64,000 nt of DNA from Thermodesulforhabdaceae bacterium (GTDB lineage: Bacteria; Desulfobacterota; Syntrophobacteria; Syntrophobacterales; Thermodesulforhabdaceae). The stretch spans positions 124,001 to 188,000 of the forward strand of contig JBBFKT010000001.1 of NCBI GenBank assembly GCA_037482015.1, given 5' to 3'. The notes under the pieces were generated by a model. It was not told the origin of the DNA. It saw only the letters and a program-made list of their open reading frames with translations, and did no database searches. Shown piece after piece: positions 1 to 9,599 of the stretch. The number at the start of each line of letters is the position of its first letter. Position 1 is the stretch's first letter. A program made the position numbers and the translations under genes.

Positions 1-2
1 CT

Positions 3-3000
3 TTTTCTTTCAAGATCCTAAACGTTGCCCAGCAGCCCCTGTCATCAGATGTTCTATCCATTGCAGGTTTTCCTGCGGCAGCAATTACTTCTCGATATGG
101 AGTGTCGCCATTTTGGGGCACACCGTCAGATAGCCTTGAAAGATGGAATGCCGTGAATTTTTTTCTTATTAGCGACTTTCTCGAGCATTTAATGCCCCGC
201 ATAATAAATGAAGATGTTTTGAAAGGATTGGTCAAGCCGGGCGTAAAAGGGTTGGCGATTCTTGATGGTTCAACAATGTTCGTTAGGAGAGGAGAACTCT
301 TTCCTGATAGACCGGCTTCAGGAACATTAGTAAGTATTATACAGGGTGATACGGTCTTTAGAGCAATGTCCTACCATGACGGGAGCTTTTCTATCCCCGG
401 TGTGGCTAATAAGAAGGTTTCCCACTATAAGTTGATCATTGAACCCTATGGTTTATCTGGAGATAGTGGAACCATCACCTGGGCAGCCAATAAGCGTATA
501 TTGAAAAAGGATAGTTACCGTCTTCAAATTCCCGCCAAAAGAGGCTTTACCACTCTTGTTATGTTCCCCTGCGTTCAGACTGATATTGTCGACGTTTTTA
601 AGCCCCAAAAACTTTCTCACATCACAAAAGTAACTCTTATAGATGCTGTAACTGAAACTATGCCTTCCAGTTTCTGGTATAGTCGCATGGATGGACGAGA
701 TACCTTCGCTTTGTCGGTATTTCTTGAACAAAATCGAAGATTTAAGTTGCTTCTTGCCGATTCCATTGTTGGAAGAGATGTGCTTTTTATAAATGCGGAT
801 TCTAAAAAACCTGAAGGTAGAGGGTTTGTTGCTGGGCAGAGCATTATTGATCCACTCCAATCTGCTTTGGATATGAAGGAATTGGTGGGAACTCGTCTTT
901 CTTACCTTAGAGATCATGGAGTCATCGACCAGCCCCTTGAAGAACTTTACCACCAGGGTGGTGAACTCACGGAAAGTACTAAGAGTGAGCTGGATGTTCG
1001 AAGGTATGATCGATTTTGGGAATTCCTTGTAAGAGGATGGGCTCAATTAAGTGCGGCTTACAATGCGATTGACAGAACTCAGCGAGACATCCTGGCGGGG
1101 GTGATGTTTTTCATTGTGCTTGCCGTGCCGTTTGCCTACTGCCTGGAGCGGTTCCTGTTTTGCTTCGTTTCGGTTTATCATCAGATTGCGGGATTTTTAG
1201 GAATATTGTTTATAACAGTAGCTATTATTGGATGGCTTAATCCCGCCTTTGCTCTGACTTATAGCCCCGTTATGGTTGTGGTTGCCTTCCTTATCATGAG
1301 CCTTTCAGTTGTTGTTATCTGGATCATTTTTACAAGATTTGAGCAAGAAATTGCCATTGTAAGGAGGGCTTTAGCTGGGTATGGTAAAACTGGGCCGGTT
1401 TCAAGTGCCTCGATCGGGCATATTCAATGGGGACAAGCTATAGCGATTGCTTTCGGTATTGGCACATCGAACCTTCACAGAAGACCTCTTCGCACGGTTC
1501 TTACTTGTCTTACTATCGTTTTACTTACCTTTACTGTTATGTCCTTTACCAGCGTAAAAAGCTTTGAAAAACCGACTCATATTGAGACTGGGCGGAAGGC
1601 TAACTATACGGGGATCACAATTCATCATCCTTTCTGGTTTTCTTTTAATGATGAAGCCTGGAGAACGATTCGAACGATTTTCTCCGAAGGGGCAATTTTT
1701 ATGCCTCGAGCCTGGGTGGATCCTAAAAACACAGCGGGTATGGTTATTAGAGCTAATCCTTTCGGTAAAAATGCGGAGATTGAAGGGCTTCTCGGATTAA
1801 GCCATCATGTGCCATCATCCCTTGCTGATGTGGTTGTTGAAGGAAGATGGCTGGCTCCAGCAGCCACTAATGAAATACTTATTCCTTCATCTCTGGCGAA
1901 ATCTCTTGGGATTTCTCTCAGGGATGTGTCGGTTTCTGATGTGACCATTAGAGGTATTACCTTTGTTGTGGTGGGTATATTTAACGAGGAGAGACTTGAA
2001 AAGTGGCATGATCTGAATGGACTCCCTGTGCTTCCACGCTTTCTTGAACAGGGTGCGGAGGAATTGAGAGAAGTTGAAGTGGAAGCGCTTGAAACCGGAT
2101 TGGAACTTCTTCCCGTTATTTCACGCTTTCAGGCTACATCTCCTTCAAGGACTGTTATAATACCATACGAAACCTGTATAAAGCTGGGGGGAGAGTTAAA
2201 AGCTATAAGTGTTGAAATGCCGGGTGGAGATCCCGTCAAAGTTGCCGAAAGTCTTCCTTTTTCTGGAGCTTTTTCCATTTTTGCTGGCGTGGAAGGTAAG
2301 GAAGCACTGGAAATTACTTCTGCGGCTGTTTTGCGCTATCAAGGACTTACCGATGTTTTTGTTCCCATAATTACGGTTATCGCTATATGTTTTAATACTC
2401 TTATTGGACATGTGCAGGAAAGAAGACGAGAAATTGCTGTTTATACCAGCGTTGGGTTGGCTCCCCGTCATGTTGGTATGCTTTTTATTGTCGAGGCTCT
2501 TTCTCTAGCCGTGCTTTCTTCCATCACGGGATATATCGTTGCTCAACTTGTGGCAAAATACGGAAGAGGATTGCCTCTATTTGCCGATCTGTCTTTCAAT
2601 TACTCGTCTCTTGCAAGCATTGCGAGTATAGGGCTGATCTTTGTAGCCATTTTTCTGGCGTCTCTTTATCCGGTAAGGATGGCAACAAGGATGGCAATGC
2701 CTGATGTGGAAAAAAGCTGGACTCTTCCTGAACCACAGGGTGATGTGCTTTCAATAGATCTTCCTTTTCTATTTCCTGCAAAGGATCAGGACGGAATCAT
2801 AAGATTTTTAGGAAATTTTATGGAGGAACATCAGGAAGCGGATGCAGGCGTTTTTATGTCTGACTCGGTCGATCTTACCTGGGCGGATGAGAAGGAGCTT
2901 TTTTATGGTGTTGATGACAAGTTTATGCCCGTTGGGCGATGTTTAATGATTCAAACTTCGGTGTGGCTTGCTCCTTTCGATTTTGGGATTCAACAGCGGG

Positions 3001-3260
3001 TGCGTATTTATTGCTGTCCAGCGAGTTTAGGAAACTACGGAGGAAATCTATCTCCAGAAGAAGCGAAAATGTTGGATGAGTTAGAATCCAGTTATGTGCA
3101 AGTTCATATTAGGATGGAGCGAATCGCCGGTGAAGCTACTAGCTGGTATAGAGCTAATAGTAATTTTGTGAAATCTTTGCGGAAAGCGATCCTGAGCTGG
3201 CATGCTTTAACTGAAGATGAAAAATCAGTTTACTGTTATCGTTCTCAACCACCCTCGTAA
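3..3260 (+). CDS. Very large FtsX-like ABC-transporter permease, 5' end missing
   Basis: The reading frame is open from the first bases of the window, so the true start lies upstream. A GTG at 102 is only internal, because the codons before it have no stop and read as ordinary protein. About 1085 residues are visible. Counting from that GTG, about 320 residues form an extracytoplasmic region. Three hydrophobic segments follow near 335-415, another near 480, and a C-terminal FtsX block near 760-880 with an ERRREIAVYTSVG stretch, as in MacB/LolC-type permeases. A roughly 170-residue soluble tail follows. Such permeases normally work with a separate ATPase, not seen here, to move lipids, lipoproteins or peptides across the envelope. 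The double set of membrane segments suggests a fused permease, but the substrate cannot be read from the sequence. A MITE and an insertion sequence lie directly downstream. Confidence 0.75.
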   Translation, partial: FSFKILNVAQQPLSSDVLSIAGFPAAAITSRYGVSPFWGTPSDSLERWNAVNFFLISDFLEHLMPRIINEDVLKGLVKPGVKGLAILDGSTMFVRRGELFPDRPASGTLVSIIQGDTVFRAMSYHDGSFSIPGVANKKVSHYKLIIEPYGLSGDSGTITWAANKRILKKDSYRLQIPAKRGFTTLVMFPCVQTDIVDVFKPQKLSHITKVTLIDAVTETMPSSFWYSRMDGRDTFALSVFLEQNRRFKLLLADSIVGRDVLFINADSKKPEGRGFVAGQSIIDPLQSALDMKELVGTRLSYLRDHGVIDQPLEELYHQGGELTESTKSELDVRRYDRFWEFLVRGWAQLSAAYNAIDRTQRDILAGVMFFIVLAVPFAYCLERFLFCFVSVYHQIAGFLGILFITVAIIGWLNPAFALTYSPVMVVVAFLIMSLSVVVIWIIFTRFEQEIAIVRRALAGYGKTGPVSSASIGHIQWGQAIAIAFGIGTSNLHRRPLRTVLTCLTIVLLTFTVMSFTSVKSFEKPTHIETGRKANYTGITIHHPFWFSFNDEAWRTIRTIFSEGAIFMPRAWVDPKNTAGMVIRANPFGKNAEIEGLLGLSHHVPSSLADVVVEGRWLAPAATNEILIPSSLAKSLGISLRDVSVSDVTIRGITFVVVGIFNEERLEKWHDLNGLPVLPRFLEQGAEELREVEVEALETGLELLPVISRFQATSPSRTVIIPYETCIKLGGELKAISVEMPGGDPVKVAESLPFSGAFSIFAGVEGKEALEITSAAVLRYQGLTDVFVPIITVIAICFNTLIGHVQERRREIAVYTSVGLAPRHVGMLFIVEALSLAVLSSITGYIVAQLVAKYGRGLPLFADLSFNYSSLASIASIGLIFVAIFLASLYPVRMATRMAMPDVEKSWTLPEPQGDVLSIDLPFLFPAKDQDGIIRFLGNFMEEHQEADAGVFMSDSVDLTWADEKELFYGVDDKFMPVGRCLMIQTSVWLAPFDFGIQQRVRIYCCPASLGNYGGNLSPEEAKMLDELESSYVQVHIRMERIAGEATSWYRANSNFVKSLRKAILSWHALTEDEKSVYCYRSQPPS

Positions 3261-3332
3261 CTCAAATTTGTAACTTTTAAGGGCGGAAATAGCGACCCCT
3301 TCAGGCAGATTGACTTATTGAAATTGGTTAAT

Positions 3333-3521
3333 GAGGGTGTTCTAAAAAACTCCGTAATAGAATTGTAGGGGCGACGCATGCGTCGCCCCTAAAGTTATGT
3401 GGTGAATCATATATCGAGGTCGTTTTTAGCTACCTGAGTCTGGGAAGATATCCCAAGCTGAGTTTCATTCCTGCCTTTTCTATGTTTCGCCACCCCATAA
3501 GGGAAGTTTTAGAACACCCTC
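3333..3521. mobile_element. MITE-like element M1, 189 bp, with perfect TIRs and 11-bp target duplication
   Basis: The ends are a perfect 15-bp inverted repeat: GAGGGTGTTCTAAAA at 3333-3347 and its complement at 3507-3521. The element is flanked by an 11-bp direct repeat AATTGGTTAAT at 3322-3332 and 3522-3532, the expected footprint of transposition. There is no transposase inside. It contains a 26-bp perfect palindrome at 3366-3391. Related ends occur at 22165, 40433 and 42845-43270. An 11-bp duplication fits IS4-group transposases; that assignment is inference. Confidence 0.85.
3366..3391. repeat. 26-bp perfect palindrome inside M1
   Basis: The arm TAGGGGCGACGCA is followed directly by its reverse complement. 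A nearly identical copy with one mismatch lies at 43183-43212 inside element M4, and a variant with different inner bases lies at 22213-22240 inside M2. Confidence 0.9.
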
Positions 3522-3618
3522 AATTGGTTAATTGCCAAGGTGAAGATGTTAATGTAATGAGAAAAGCTGATTTTTTGTTTCTAACAAAACCACTGCGTTG
3601 GAGTATTGTAAATTTTCT

Positions 3619-5442
3619 ATGTTTATCAGAAAAGCTAGAAAAACAGATCAGGCTACAGGGACTAAATGCGTCTGTTACCAATTGGTTGAGTCCTACAGGA
3701 CTCCCAATGGGCCCAAGCAAAGGATCTTACTCGATTTAGGACGGCTCGATCTAGACAAACAGCAATTAAAAATCCTGGCAAAACGTATTGATGAGATTCT
3801 CAAAGGGGAGAGGCGTCTATTTGGAGTTTCCCAAAAAATTGAGAGTCTGGCTCGTCATTTTGCTTCAATGCTTCGAAAACAGCGACTTCATTCAGGAAAT
3901 GTGGAATCTTCCGAGCCCGAAGGTTCCTGGGAGAATGTGAATCTTGACATGATAGCCGTTCAGAATGTTCGCACTGTGGGGGCAGAAGTGGTTGGGGCGT
4001 GGGCTTTCGATACTCTGGGAATGGCCAAAATTCTTCAGGATGCGGGACTGGGAGAAAGAGATATTGCCCTGGTTAAATTGTTAATCCTTGGTAAGCTCAT
4101 CCATCCAGGAAGTGAAATAGAAATTTATGAATGGTTTTCTATGTCCCAAATTGCTTTAGAAGAAATAATTGGGATAGATGCTAGGGATGTTTCCCTTACC
4201 AGTCTTTACCGCGCCTGTGATAGTCTCATTGACCATAAAGAGTTCATTGAAGAAGCTTTAACTCAAAAAGAGCGCACACTTTTTGGACTTGGAGAAAATC
4301 TCATTTTGTTCGACCTTACCAATACATATTTTGAAGGAACCCCTGTATCTTCGAAGGCAAAACATGGAGCATCGAAAGAAAAGCGCACAGATAGTCCTCT
4401 GGTAACACTGGCTCTTATTATAGATGAAGACGGTTTTGCTAAATGGAGCAAGGTTTTTGCGGGAAATATTTCTGAGCCTGCCACACTAAAGACCGTCCTG
4501 GGCGAAATGCTTCATCACTTTAACCAGAAGATGTCCATCATGGGCAAAAGGGTCATGGTGGTCTTTGATGCCGGTGTAGCTACGGAAGTTCATCTAAATA
4601 TGGTGCGGGAGATGGGCCTTGACTATGTTTGTATTGATAGGCGCAGAATAAAAGATATTCCACAGGGGGATGAGCAATTAGTTCATGAATGTCCTTCGGG
4701 GATTGTGAGAACTATTCGAGATGAGAGTTCAGGGGAAGTCTTTTTATACTGCACAAGCGGTAGAGGACAGGACGAGGAAGAAGCCATAAAAAATAAGTTA
4801 CAGAAGGACTTTGAACAGGCTCTTCAAAGGATAGCTGAAGGTCTAAAAAAGAAAGGGGGTATTAAAAGGTACGAAAAAATTCTCGAACGTATTGGACGCC
4901 TTAAGGAAAAATACGGTCCTATAGCTTACTTCTACGAAATCAATGTTACGGAGAAAAATGGTATTGCTCAGGATATCTCCTGGAGCATCAAAAACGAGCT
5001 ATCTTTTGATGTTAAATTTGCAGGCTTCTATAGGTTGCGTTCTTCCCGAATGGATCTTTCGGACAAAGAACTCTGGGATCTTTACAACATGCTTACTAAT
5101 GTAGAAGATTCCTTTCAAAGCCTTAAAGATGAGTTTGCCTTCGAATCGGTTTATTACCAGGTCTATCAAGAAATTGAAGGTCATGTATTTTTGACAGTTC
5201 TAGCTTATCATCTGTTATGGGTCATTCAAAAGACATTACACGAAAAAGGTATTCGCCATAATTGGAAGACACTTCGAGAAAGTCTGAGCGGCCAATTCAT
5301 AATTACGACCACAATGGTCAATGACAAAGGGCAGGTCATTAACATTCGACACACCTCTGAACCAGAGCCAATGCATGTGACCATCTATCAGGCTCTTGGT
5401 CTTTCGCTGAAACCACTAAAAACTGTGCGAAAAATCGAATGA
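3619..5442 (+). CDS. IS1634-family (DDE, IS4-like) transposase
   Basis: This 607-residue protein begins MFIRKARKT, followed by a conserved YRTPNGPKQR stretch, the usual N-terminus of IS1634-type transposases. I chose ATG 3619 over the in-frame TTG at 3598 for that reason. The catalytic DDE region is visible: an aspartate in LILFDLTNTYFEG near residue 232, a second in MVVFDAGVATEVH near 320, and the glutamate-bearing C-terminal part near 500. The length is normal and no frameshift is seen, so it may be functional. I could not find convincing terminal inverted repeats or target duplications around it, so the ends of the element are undefined. It lies just after MITE M1, but nothing shows that it mobilises M1. 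Confidence 0.88.
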   Translation: MFIRKARKTDQATGTKCVCYQLVESYRTPNGPKQRILLDLGRLDLDKQQLKILAKRIDEILKGERRLFGVSQKIESLARHFASMLRKQRLHSGNVESSEPEGSWENVNLDMIAVQNVRTVGAEVVGAWAFDTLGMAKILQDAGLGERDIALVKLLILGKLIHPGSEIEIYEWFSMSQIALEEIIGIDARDVSLTSLYRACDSLIDHKEFIEEALTQKERTLFGLGENLILFDLTNTYFEGTPVSSKAKHGASKEKRTDSPLVTLALIIDEDGFAKWSKVFAGNISEPATLKTVLGEMLHHFNQKMSIMGKRVMVVFDAGVATEVHLNMVREMGLDYVCIDRRRIKDIPQGDEQLVHECPSGIVRTIRDESSGEVFLYCTSGRGQDEEEAIKNKLQKDFEQALQRIAEGLKKKGGIKRYEKILERIGRLKEKYGPIAYFYEINVTEKNGIAQDISWSIKNELSFDVKFAGFYRLRSSRMDLSDKELWDLYNMLTNVEDSFQSLKDEFAFESVYYQVYQEIEGHVFLTVLAYHLLWVIQKTLHEKGIRHNWKTLRESLSGQFIITTTMVNDKGQVINIRHTSEPEPMHVTIYQALGLSLKPLKTVRKIE

Positions 5443-5525
5443 GCTAAAACCCGTAGTGTAGAATGAAAATAACTTATCAAGTAATTGAAGTAACTTACAC
5501 AAAATAATGACAAGCCTGGGCTATC

Positions 5526-5657
5526 ATGATGGATGTTTCCTTGACCCACGATCTATTTGAAGGGGGAACACCCGACGACTATATTCCTTCAGACCTTATA
5601 GAGCCTGTAGTGCAGATTTTAAGACGGGTTTATGAGATAACGTCCTCTCCTAAATGA
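5526..5657 (+). pseudogene. Short coding remnant of an unidentified gene
   Basis: An open frame of 43 codons begins at two adjacent ATGs right after an in-frame stop and ends at TGA 5655. The translation (MMDVSLTHDLFEGG, then DDYIPSDLIEPVVQILRR) looks like real protein, and more like a C-terminal end than a complete small protein. It has no convincing Shine-Dalgarno site. It follows the transposase gene by 84 bases, so it may be the surviving 3' end of a gene cut by insertion. I do not recognise the family. The rest of 5443-5845 shows nothing else. Confidence 0.3.
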
Positions 5658-5866
5658 CAGACTAAGCCGTAACAATGTTGATTACTTCCGAGGGAAACGT
5701 TCCTTTTTTGACAAAATCCACCCTTTTTGCACATCTTGCTCACCGCTTTAAGTTCAAGTAAAAGAATAGTCCGATTATTGGTGGTCGCATGGGACCATAA
5801 AAGCATTCCTTTAAGTTATAAAGAAGAAGGAATTGCTCCAGAATTTTGTTTTTAGAGATGAATTCC

Positions 5867-7024
5867 ATGAAAGCAATAACGAAATTTGCTATTCCTGAAA
5901 TTATATTTGGCAGGGGCAGTATGGAATATACTGCTCTTTGCGCCAAAAGGCTCGGAGCCGAGAGAGCCTTTGTGGTTAGCGATAGTGGTCTGGAGAAAGT
6001 TGGTTGGGTTGATAAGCTTTTGTCCATTTTAGACAAGTGTCAACTTGAGTGGGTTTATTTTGGGGATGTTGTATCAAACCCAAGGGACTACCAGATTCAA
6101 AAGGGGGCTGAATTCTATCTTGAAAATCGAGCAGATGTGGTAATAGCTCTCGGTGGTGGTAGCGCTCTTGATGCCGCAAAAGGTATTGCCCTTGTTGCAA
6201 GTAACGGTGGTTCTATTCACGACTATGAAGGAGCCAATAAAATACACAGACCTCTTCCTCCTATGGTCTTTCTTCCTACAACGGCTGGAAGCGGATCAGA
6301 CATTTCTCAGTTTGCCATCATTACAGATACGAAAAGACATGTTAAGATGTCTATCATAAGTCGAACTCTTATCCCTAACATCTCTATTATTGATCCTCTT
6401 TTTTTACAAACAAAGCCCAAAGAGCTTGTCCTTTCATCAGCTGTGGATGCTTTATCTCACGCCATAGAATCTTATGTATCAACGATAGCTTCTCCTTTCA
6501 CAGAAGTGCAGTCTCTTAAAGCAATAGAGTTAATATGGAAGTATTTGCCAAAAGTAAGTGAACAGCAGAGTTATCCTCTTGATCTGGATATACTGGAAAA
6601 ATTAAGTATTGCCAGCACCGCCGCTGCTATGGCTTTTAGCAATGCCAGCCTTGGAGCCGCTCACGCCATTGCTCATGCTCTTGGAGGCATGTTTGACGTG
6701 AAGCACGGTATAGTTCATTCGGCTCTTCTTCCGGCGGTTGTGTTGTTCAACATGAACTCCTGTCTTGCCAAGATGGAAAAGATTGGCTCTGTATTTTTGG
6801 GCAAAAGAATGAAAAACGCAAAAAACACGGCTTTGTCTGGCATAGAAAAGATGAAGGAATTTTTTGAGTCTGTGGGACTTCCTGTTAGGTTAAGAGATCT
6901 ATTACCTTCCGCTGATAATTTGGAAAATATATGCAAAATGGCAAGGCATGATGCTTGCGTAATTACTAATCCTAAACCGGTGTCGTGGAAAGACTTACTA
7001 AGAATATGTGAGGAAGCATGGTAA
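5867..7024 (+). CDS. Iron-containing alcohol dehydrogenase (type III), first copy
   Basis: This 385-residue enzyme oxidises primary alcohols, or diols or lactaldehyde-like substrates, to aldehydes with NAD(P). The coenzyme site shows as the ALGGGSALDAAKG motif near 93-105. Metal ligands lie in the AVDALSHAIESY stretch near 190-200 and in HAIAHALGGMFDVKHG near 268-285, giving the usual D-H-H-H set. I chose ATG 5867 because TTAGAG precedes it at a suitable distance and the family normally starts at MKAITKF-like residues; ATG 5858 and a TTG at 5846 are alternatives. Its stop overlaps the start of the histidine kinase by seven bases, so dehydrogenase, sensor and regulator probably form one operon. 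A second, more canonical copy lies at 9850. The substrate is not determined. Confidence 0.9.
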   Translation: MKAITKFAIPEIIFGRGSMEYTALCAKRLGAERAFVVSDSGLEKVGWVDKLLSILDKCQLEWVYFGDVVSNPRDYQIQKGAEFYLENRADVVIALGGGSALDAAKGIALVASNGGSIHDYEGANKIHRPLPPMVFLPTTAGSGSDISQFAIITDTKRHVKMSIISRTLIPNISIIDPLFLQTKPKELVLSSAVDALSHAIESYVSTIASPFTEVQSLKAIELIWKYLPKVSEQQSYPLDLDILEKLSIASTAAAMAFSNASLGAAHAIAHALGGMFDVKHGIVHSALLPAVVLFNMNSCLAKMEKIGSVFLGKRMKNAKNTALSGIEKMKEFFESVGLPVRLRDLLPSADNLENICKMARHDACVITNPKPVSWKDLLRICEEAW

Positions 7025-8211
7025 AAAAGCTGCCAAAAATTGAAGACTTAGTAGGCATTGAATACTCTAAACTCGGCTTTTTCAGGGAGGCTCAGGAAAG
7101 AATCCATCAACTTAGAACATTTGCAGAAGAGCTGGAAAGAAGACAGCGACAGATTGAAGCCATATTAGAAGCTATAACTGATCTGATGGCAGTGCTGGAT
7201 CTAAACGGCAAAATAGTTTCTGTGAATCATGTTTATTACAAAATTTTTGGTAATGAGTCTCCTGTAGGTAAATATTGTTACCAGGTCTTTAGAAATTCGG
7301 AAAGCCCCTGTCCCAATTGTCCTGCTAATAAAGCAAGGGAGACAAATCAGGTTTTTCGGCAGGAAGACGTCGTTATACTGAATGGAAAACGGCGTTACTT
7401 TGAAATAACGGCTTCTCCGTTACGTTCGTCAAGTGGCTTTCCCTGCCATATATTACTAATAAAAAGGGATGTAACCACCGAAAGAGAATACAGTCGAAAA
7501 TGCTACGAAGCGGAAAAAATGGCAACCATAGGGCTTCTTGCATCAGGAGTTGCTCACGAGATAAACAATCCCCTTGCGGCAATATACGGTTTCTCGCAAG
7601 GATTGAAGAGGCGGCTGGCGAGTTACAAAAACTTGATGCCTGAACCTCTTAGCAAAGATATTGAAAGTGTGATGGACATTATTATCGAAGAATGCGGTAG
7701 ATGTCAGGAAATAATAAAGAGTCTTTTGACTTATAGTAGAGAATCTCCTGCTGATTTTGCGGAAGTAAATTTAAACACACTTATAAAGGAATCCGTCTCC
7801 CTACTAAAGCATCGCATAAGTTATAAACAGCGTATTGTTTTTGAGCTTTCAGAAGAAATCAGGCCAATTAGAGGAAATCCTCAACAACTCAAGCAGGTCA
7901 TTTTGAATCTGGTCTTAAATGCTATTGATGCAACATCTGATGAAGGAGGCATTATAAAAATAAAGACATCTTCTGACCAAGATACTATTGAAATGGAAAT
8001 TTCTGACAACGGCTGTGGAATACCAGAAGAATACATAGACAAGATATTTGATCCTTTTTTTACTACAAAGCCAGTTGGCAAAGGGACAGGAATGGGGCTT
8101 ACCGTTTGTTATAATATCCTTCAAAATCATGGAGCTCATATTAGAGTGAAAAGTCAAAAGGGAATAGGGTCCGTGTTTACGGTAGTCTTTAAAAGCAGTA
8201 ACAGTGGTTAG
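7018..8211 (+). CDS. PAS-domain sensor histidine kinase
   Basis: This 397-residue soluble kinase has no membrane segment. A short coiled-coil N-terminus (about 20-50) precedes a PAS domain (about 50-165) that carries a cysteine cluster, C-Y-Q-V-F and then C-P-N-C-P, of the kind able to hold a metal or sense redox state. The HisKA box is ASGVAHEINNPLAA near 180, with the phospho-accepting histidine. The ATPase domain has the N box NLVLNAIDA near 300, the G1 box DNGCGIPEEY and the F/G2 region FDPFFTTKPVGKGTGMGL. It overlaps the alcohol dehydrogenase upstream and ends four bases before the regulator start, so the three are co-transcribed. Its signal is unknown. A cytoplasmic redox or alcohol/aldehyde cue is inferred only from its neighbours. 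Confidence 0.9.
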   Translation: MVKKLPKIEDLVGIEYSKLGFFREAQERIHQLRTFAEELERRQRQIEAILEAITDLMAVLDLNGKIVSVNHVYYKIFGNESPVGKYCYQVFRNSESPCPNCPANKARETNQVFRQEDVVILNGKRRYFEITASPLRSSSGFPCHILLIKRDVTTEREYSRKCYEAEKMATIGLLASGVAHEINNPLAAIYGFSQGLKRRLASYKNLMPEPLSKDIESVMDIIIEECGRCQEIIKSLLTYSRESPADFAEVNLNTLIKESVSLLKHRISYKQRIVFELSEEIRPIRGNPQQLKQVILNLVLNAIDATSDEGGIIKIKTSSDQDTIEMEISDNGCGIPEEYIDKIFDPFFTTKPVGKGTGMGLTVCYNILQNHGAHIRVKSQKGIGSVFTVVFKSSNSG

Positions 8212-8215
8212 GATC

Positions 8216-9568
8216 ATGGATAAGATCAGAGTTTTATTAGTAGATGATGAACCATCAATAAGAAAACTTGCGGAGAAAGAACTTAGTGGCGAAAACAAAA
8301 TTATAACCACTTCGGGTAGTGCGGATGAGGCTGTAAAACTCATGAGTCAACGTAATTTCGATGTGGTTATTCTGGATATGAGATTACCCGATGGTGATGG
8401 GCTAGACCTGTTACTTAAAATTAAAGAGGATAGTCCGAACACAGAAGTAATCATACTTACTGGACATGGCACCATTGATAGTGCCGTAAAAGCCATGAAG
8501 ATGGGAGCCTACGATTACGTTACCAAACCTTTTTCACTGGAATATCTGGAACTTCTTATAGAAAGAGCCTACGAAAGGGTCTGTCTGAAGAAAGATCACA
8601 AGATTTTTACCCACTCTATTGGCGCTCAGATAGTTCCAAGACTTGTGGGAACTTCACCAAAGATAAGAGAAATAACTAAAATGATAGAAAAAGTGGCACC
8701 TAGAAAAACGCCTGTTCTTATAACCGGCGAATCTGGTAGCGGTAAAGATGTTGTGGCTCACATGATACATGCTTTGAGTGACCGTTCAGACAAACCCATG
8801 ATTGTAAAAAACTGTGGGGGACTCCAGAAGGAACTGTTAAAAAGCGAATTATTTGGACATGTGAAAGGCGCTTTTACGGGAGCCTATGATGCTCGAGAAG
8901 GTCTCATTAGCGTCGCCGATGGCGGCACCCTGTTTTTGGATGAAGTAGGGGAATTACCCTTTGATGTACAGGGAAGCCTTCTTCGCTTTCTGGAGACTCA
9001 ACGGTATAGGCGTTTAGGTGACACTCGCGAGAGACAGGCTGATGTAAGGCTTATCTTTGCTACTCATAGAAATCTTGAGAAGAAAGTAGAAGAAGGTAGT
9101 TTTTCAGAGGCTCTTTACCACAGAATAAATGTTTTTAGAATCCATGTGCCCCCTTTACGAGAAAGAGCCAGCGATATTCCCCTTTTAACTGAACATTTTT
9201 TGGGTAAGCTCTCTGACAACGCAGGTATAAAATATAAGATTTCAGAAGAAGCTATGCAGTGCCTTATGTCCTACGATTGGCCCGGCAACGTTCGGGAGCT
9301 TAGAAATGTGATAGAAAGAGCCTCAATACTGGCTGAAGGAAATCTTATCACGCCGAAGGTTCTCCCTAAAGAGATTCAAGAAAGGAGCGCTTTATTAAGC
9401 ACGTTTGTTGAAGGGCTAAAGTTGAAGGATTTGGAGATAGGTTTTATCCTTACCGTCGTCCAAAAGTATAATGGAAATAAAAGCAAAGCCGCTAAAGAGC
9501 TGGGAATAACCAGAAAGACCCTTTACAGAAAATTAAAGGCATATAAACAGGGATCCACCAATTCTTAG
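8216..9568 (+). CDS. NtrC-family sigma54-dependent response regulator
   Basis: Three domains are in order over 450 residues. The receiver (1-120) has the DDE acidic pocket and the phospho-aspartate in VVILDMRLPDGDG. The AAA+ domain (about 142-375) has Walker A GESGSGKD and the sigma54-contact loop GAFTGA in ELFGHVKGAFTGAYDA. The Fis-type helix-turn-helix at the end has the GNKSKAAKELGITRKTLYRKL stretch. I chose ATG 8216, four bases after the kinase stop, with AGGA in front; the GTG at 8204 lacks a ribosome site. It is the partner of the kinase just upstream. Likely targets are sigma54 promoters, and the region ahead of the second alcohol dehydrogenase (9659-9790) contains candidate sites. Confidence 0.92.
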   Translation: MDKIRVLLVDDEPSIRKLAEKELSGENKIITTSGSADEAVKLMSQRNFDVVILDMRLPDGDGLDLLLKIKEDSPNTEVIILTGHGTIDSAVKAMKMGAYDYVTKPFSLEYLELLIERAYERVCLKKDHKIFTHSIGAQIVPRLVGTSPKIREITKMIEKVAPRKTPVLITGESGSGKDVVAHMIHALSDRSDKPMIVKNCGGLQKELLKSELFGHVKGAFTGAYDAREGLISVADGGTLFLDEVGELPFDVQGSLLRFLETQRYRRLGDTRERQADVRLIFATHRNLEKKVEEGSFSEALYHRINVFRIHVPPLRERASDIPLLTEHFLGKLSDNAGIKYKISEEAMQCLMSYDWPGNVRELRNVIERASILAEGNLITPKVLPKEIQERSALLSTFVEGLKLKDLEIGFILTVVQKYNGNKSKAAKELGITRKTLYRKLKAYKQGSTNS

Positions 9569-9599
9569 AAAAATGCTCATTCCCAGGTGAGTAACTTCT

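Noticed and set aside
3482-3739. An 85-codon frame before the transposase
   Set aside because: It crosses the right end of M1 and the transposase start in another frame and has no protein-like pattern.
3598-5530. Terminal inverted repeats of the IS1634-type element
   Set aside because: Pairs such as AACAAAACCACTGCG and the 5443-5480 region match too weakly to call the ends.
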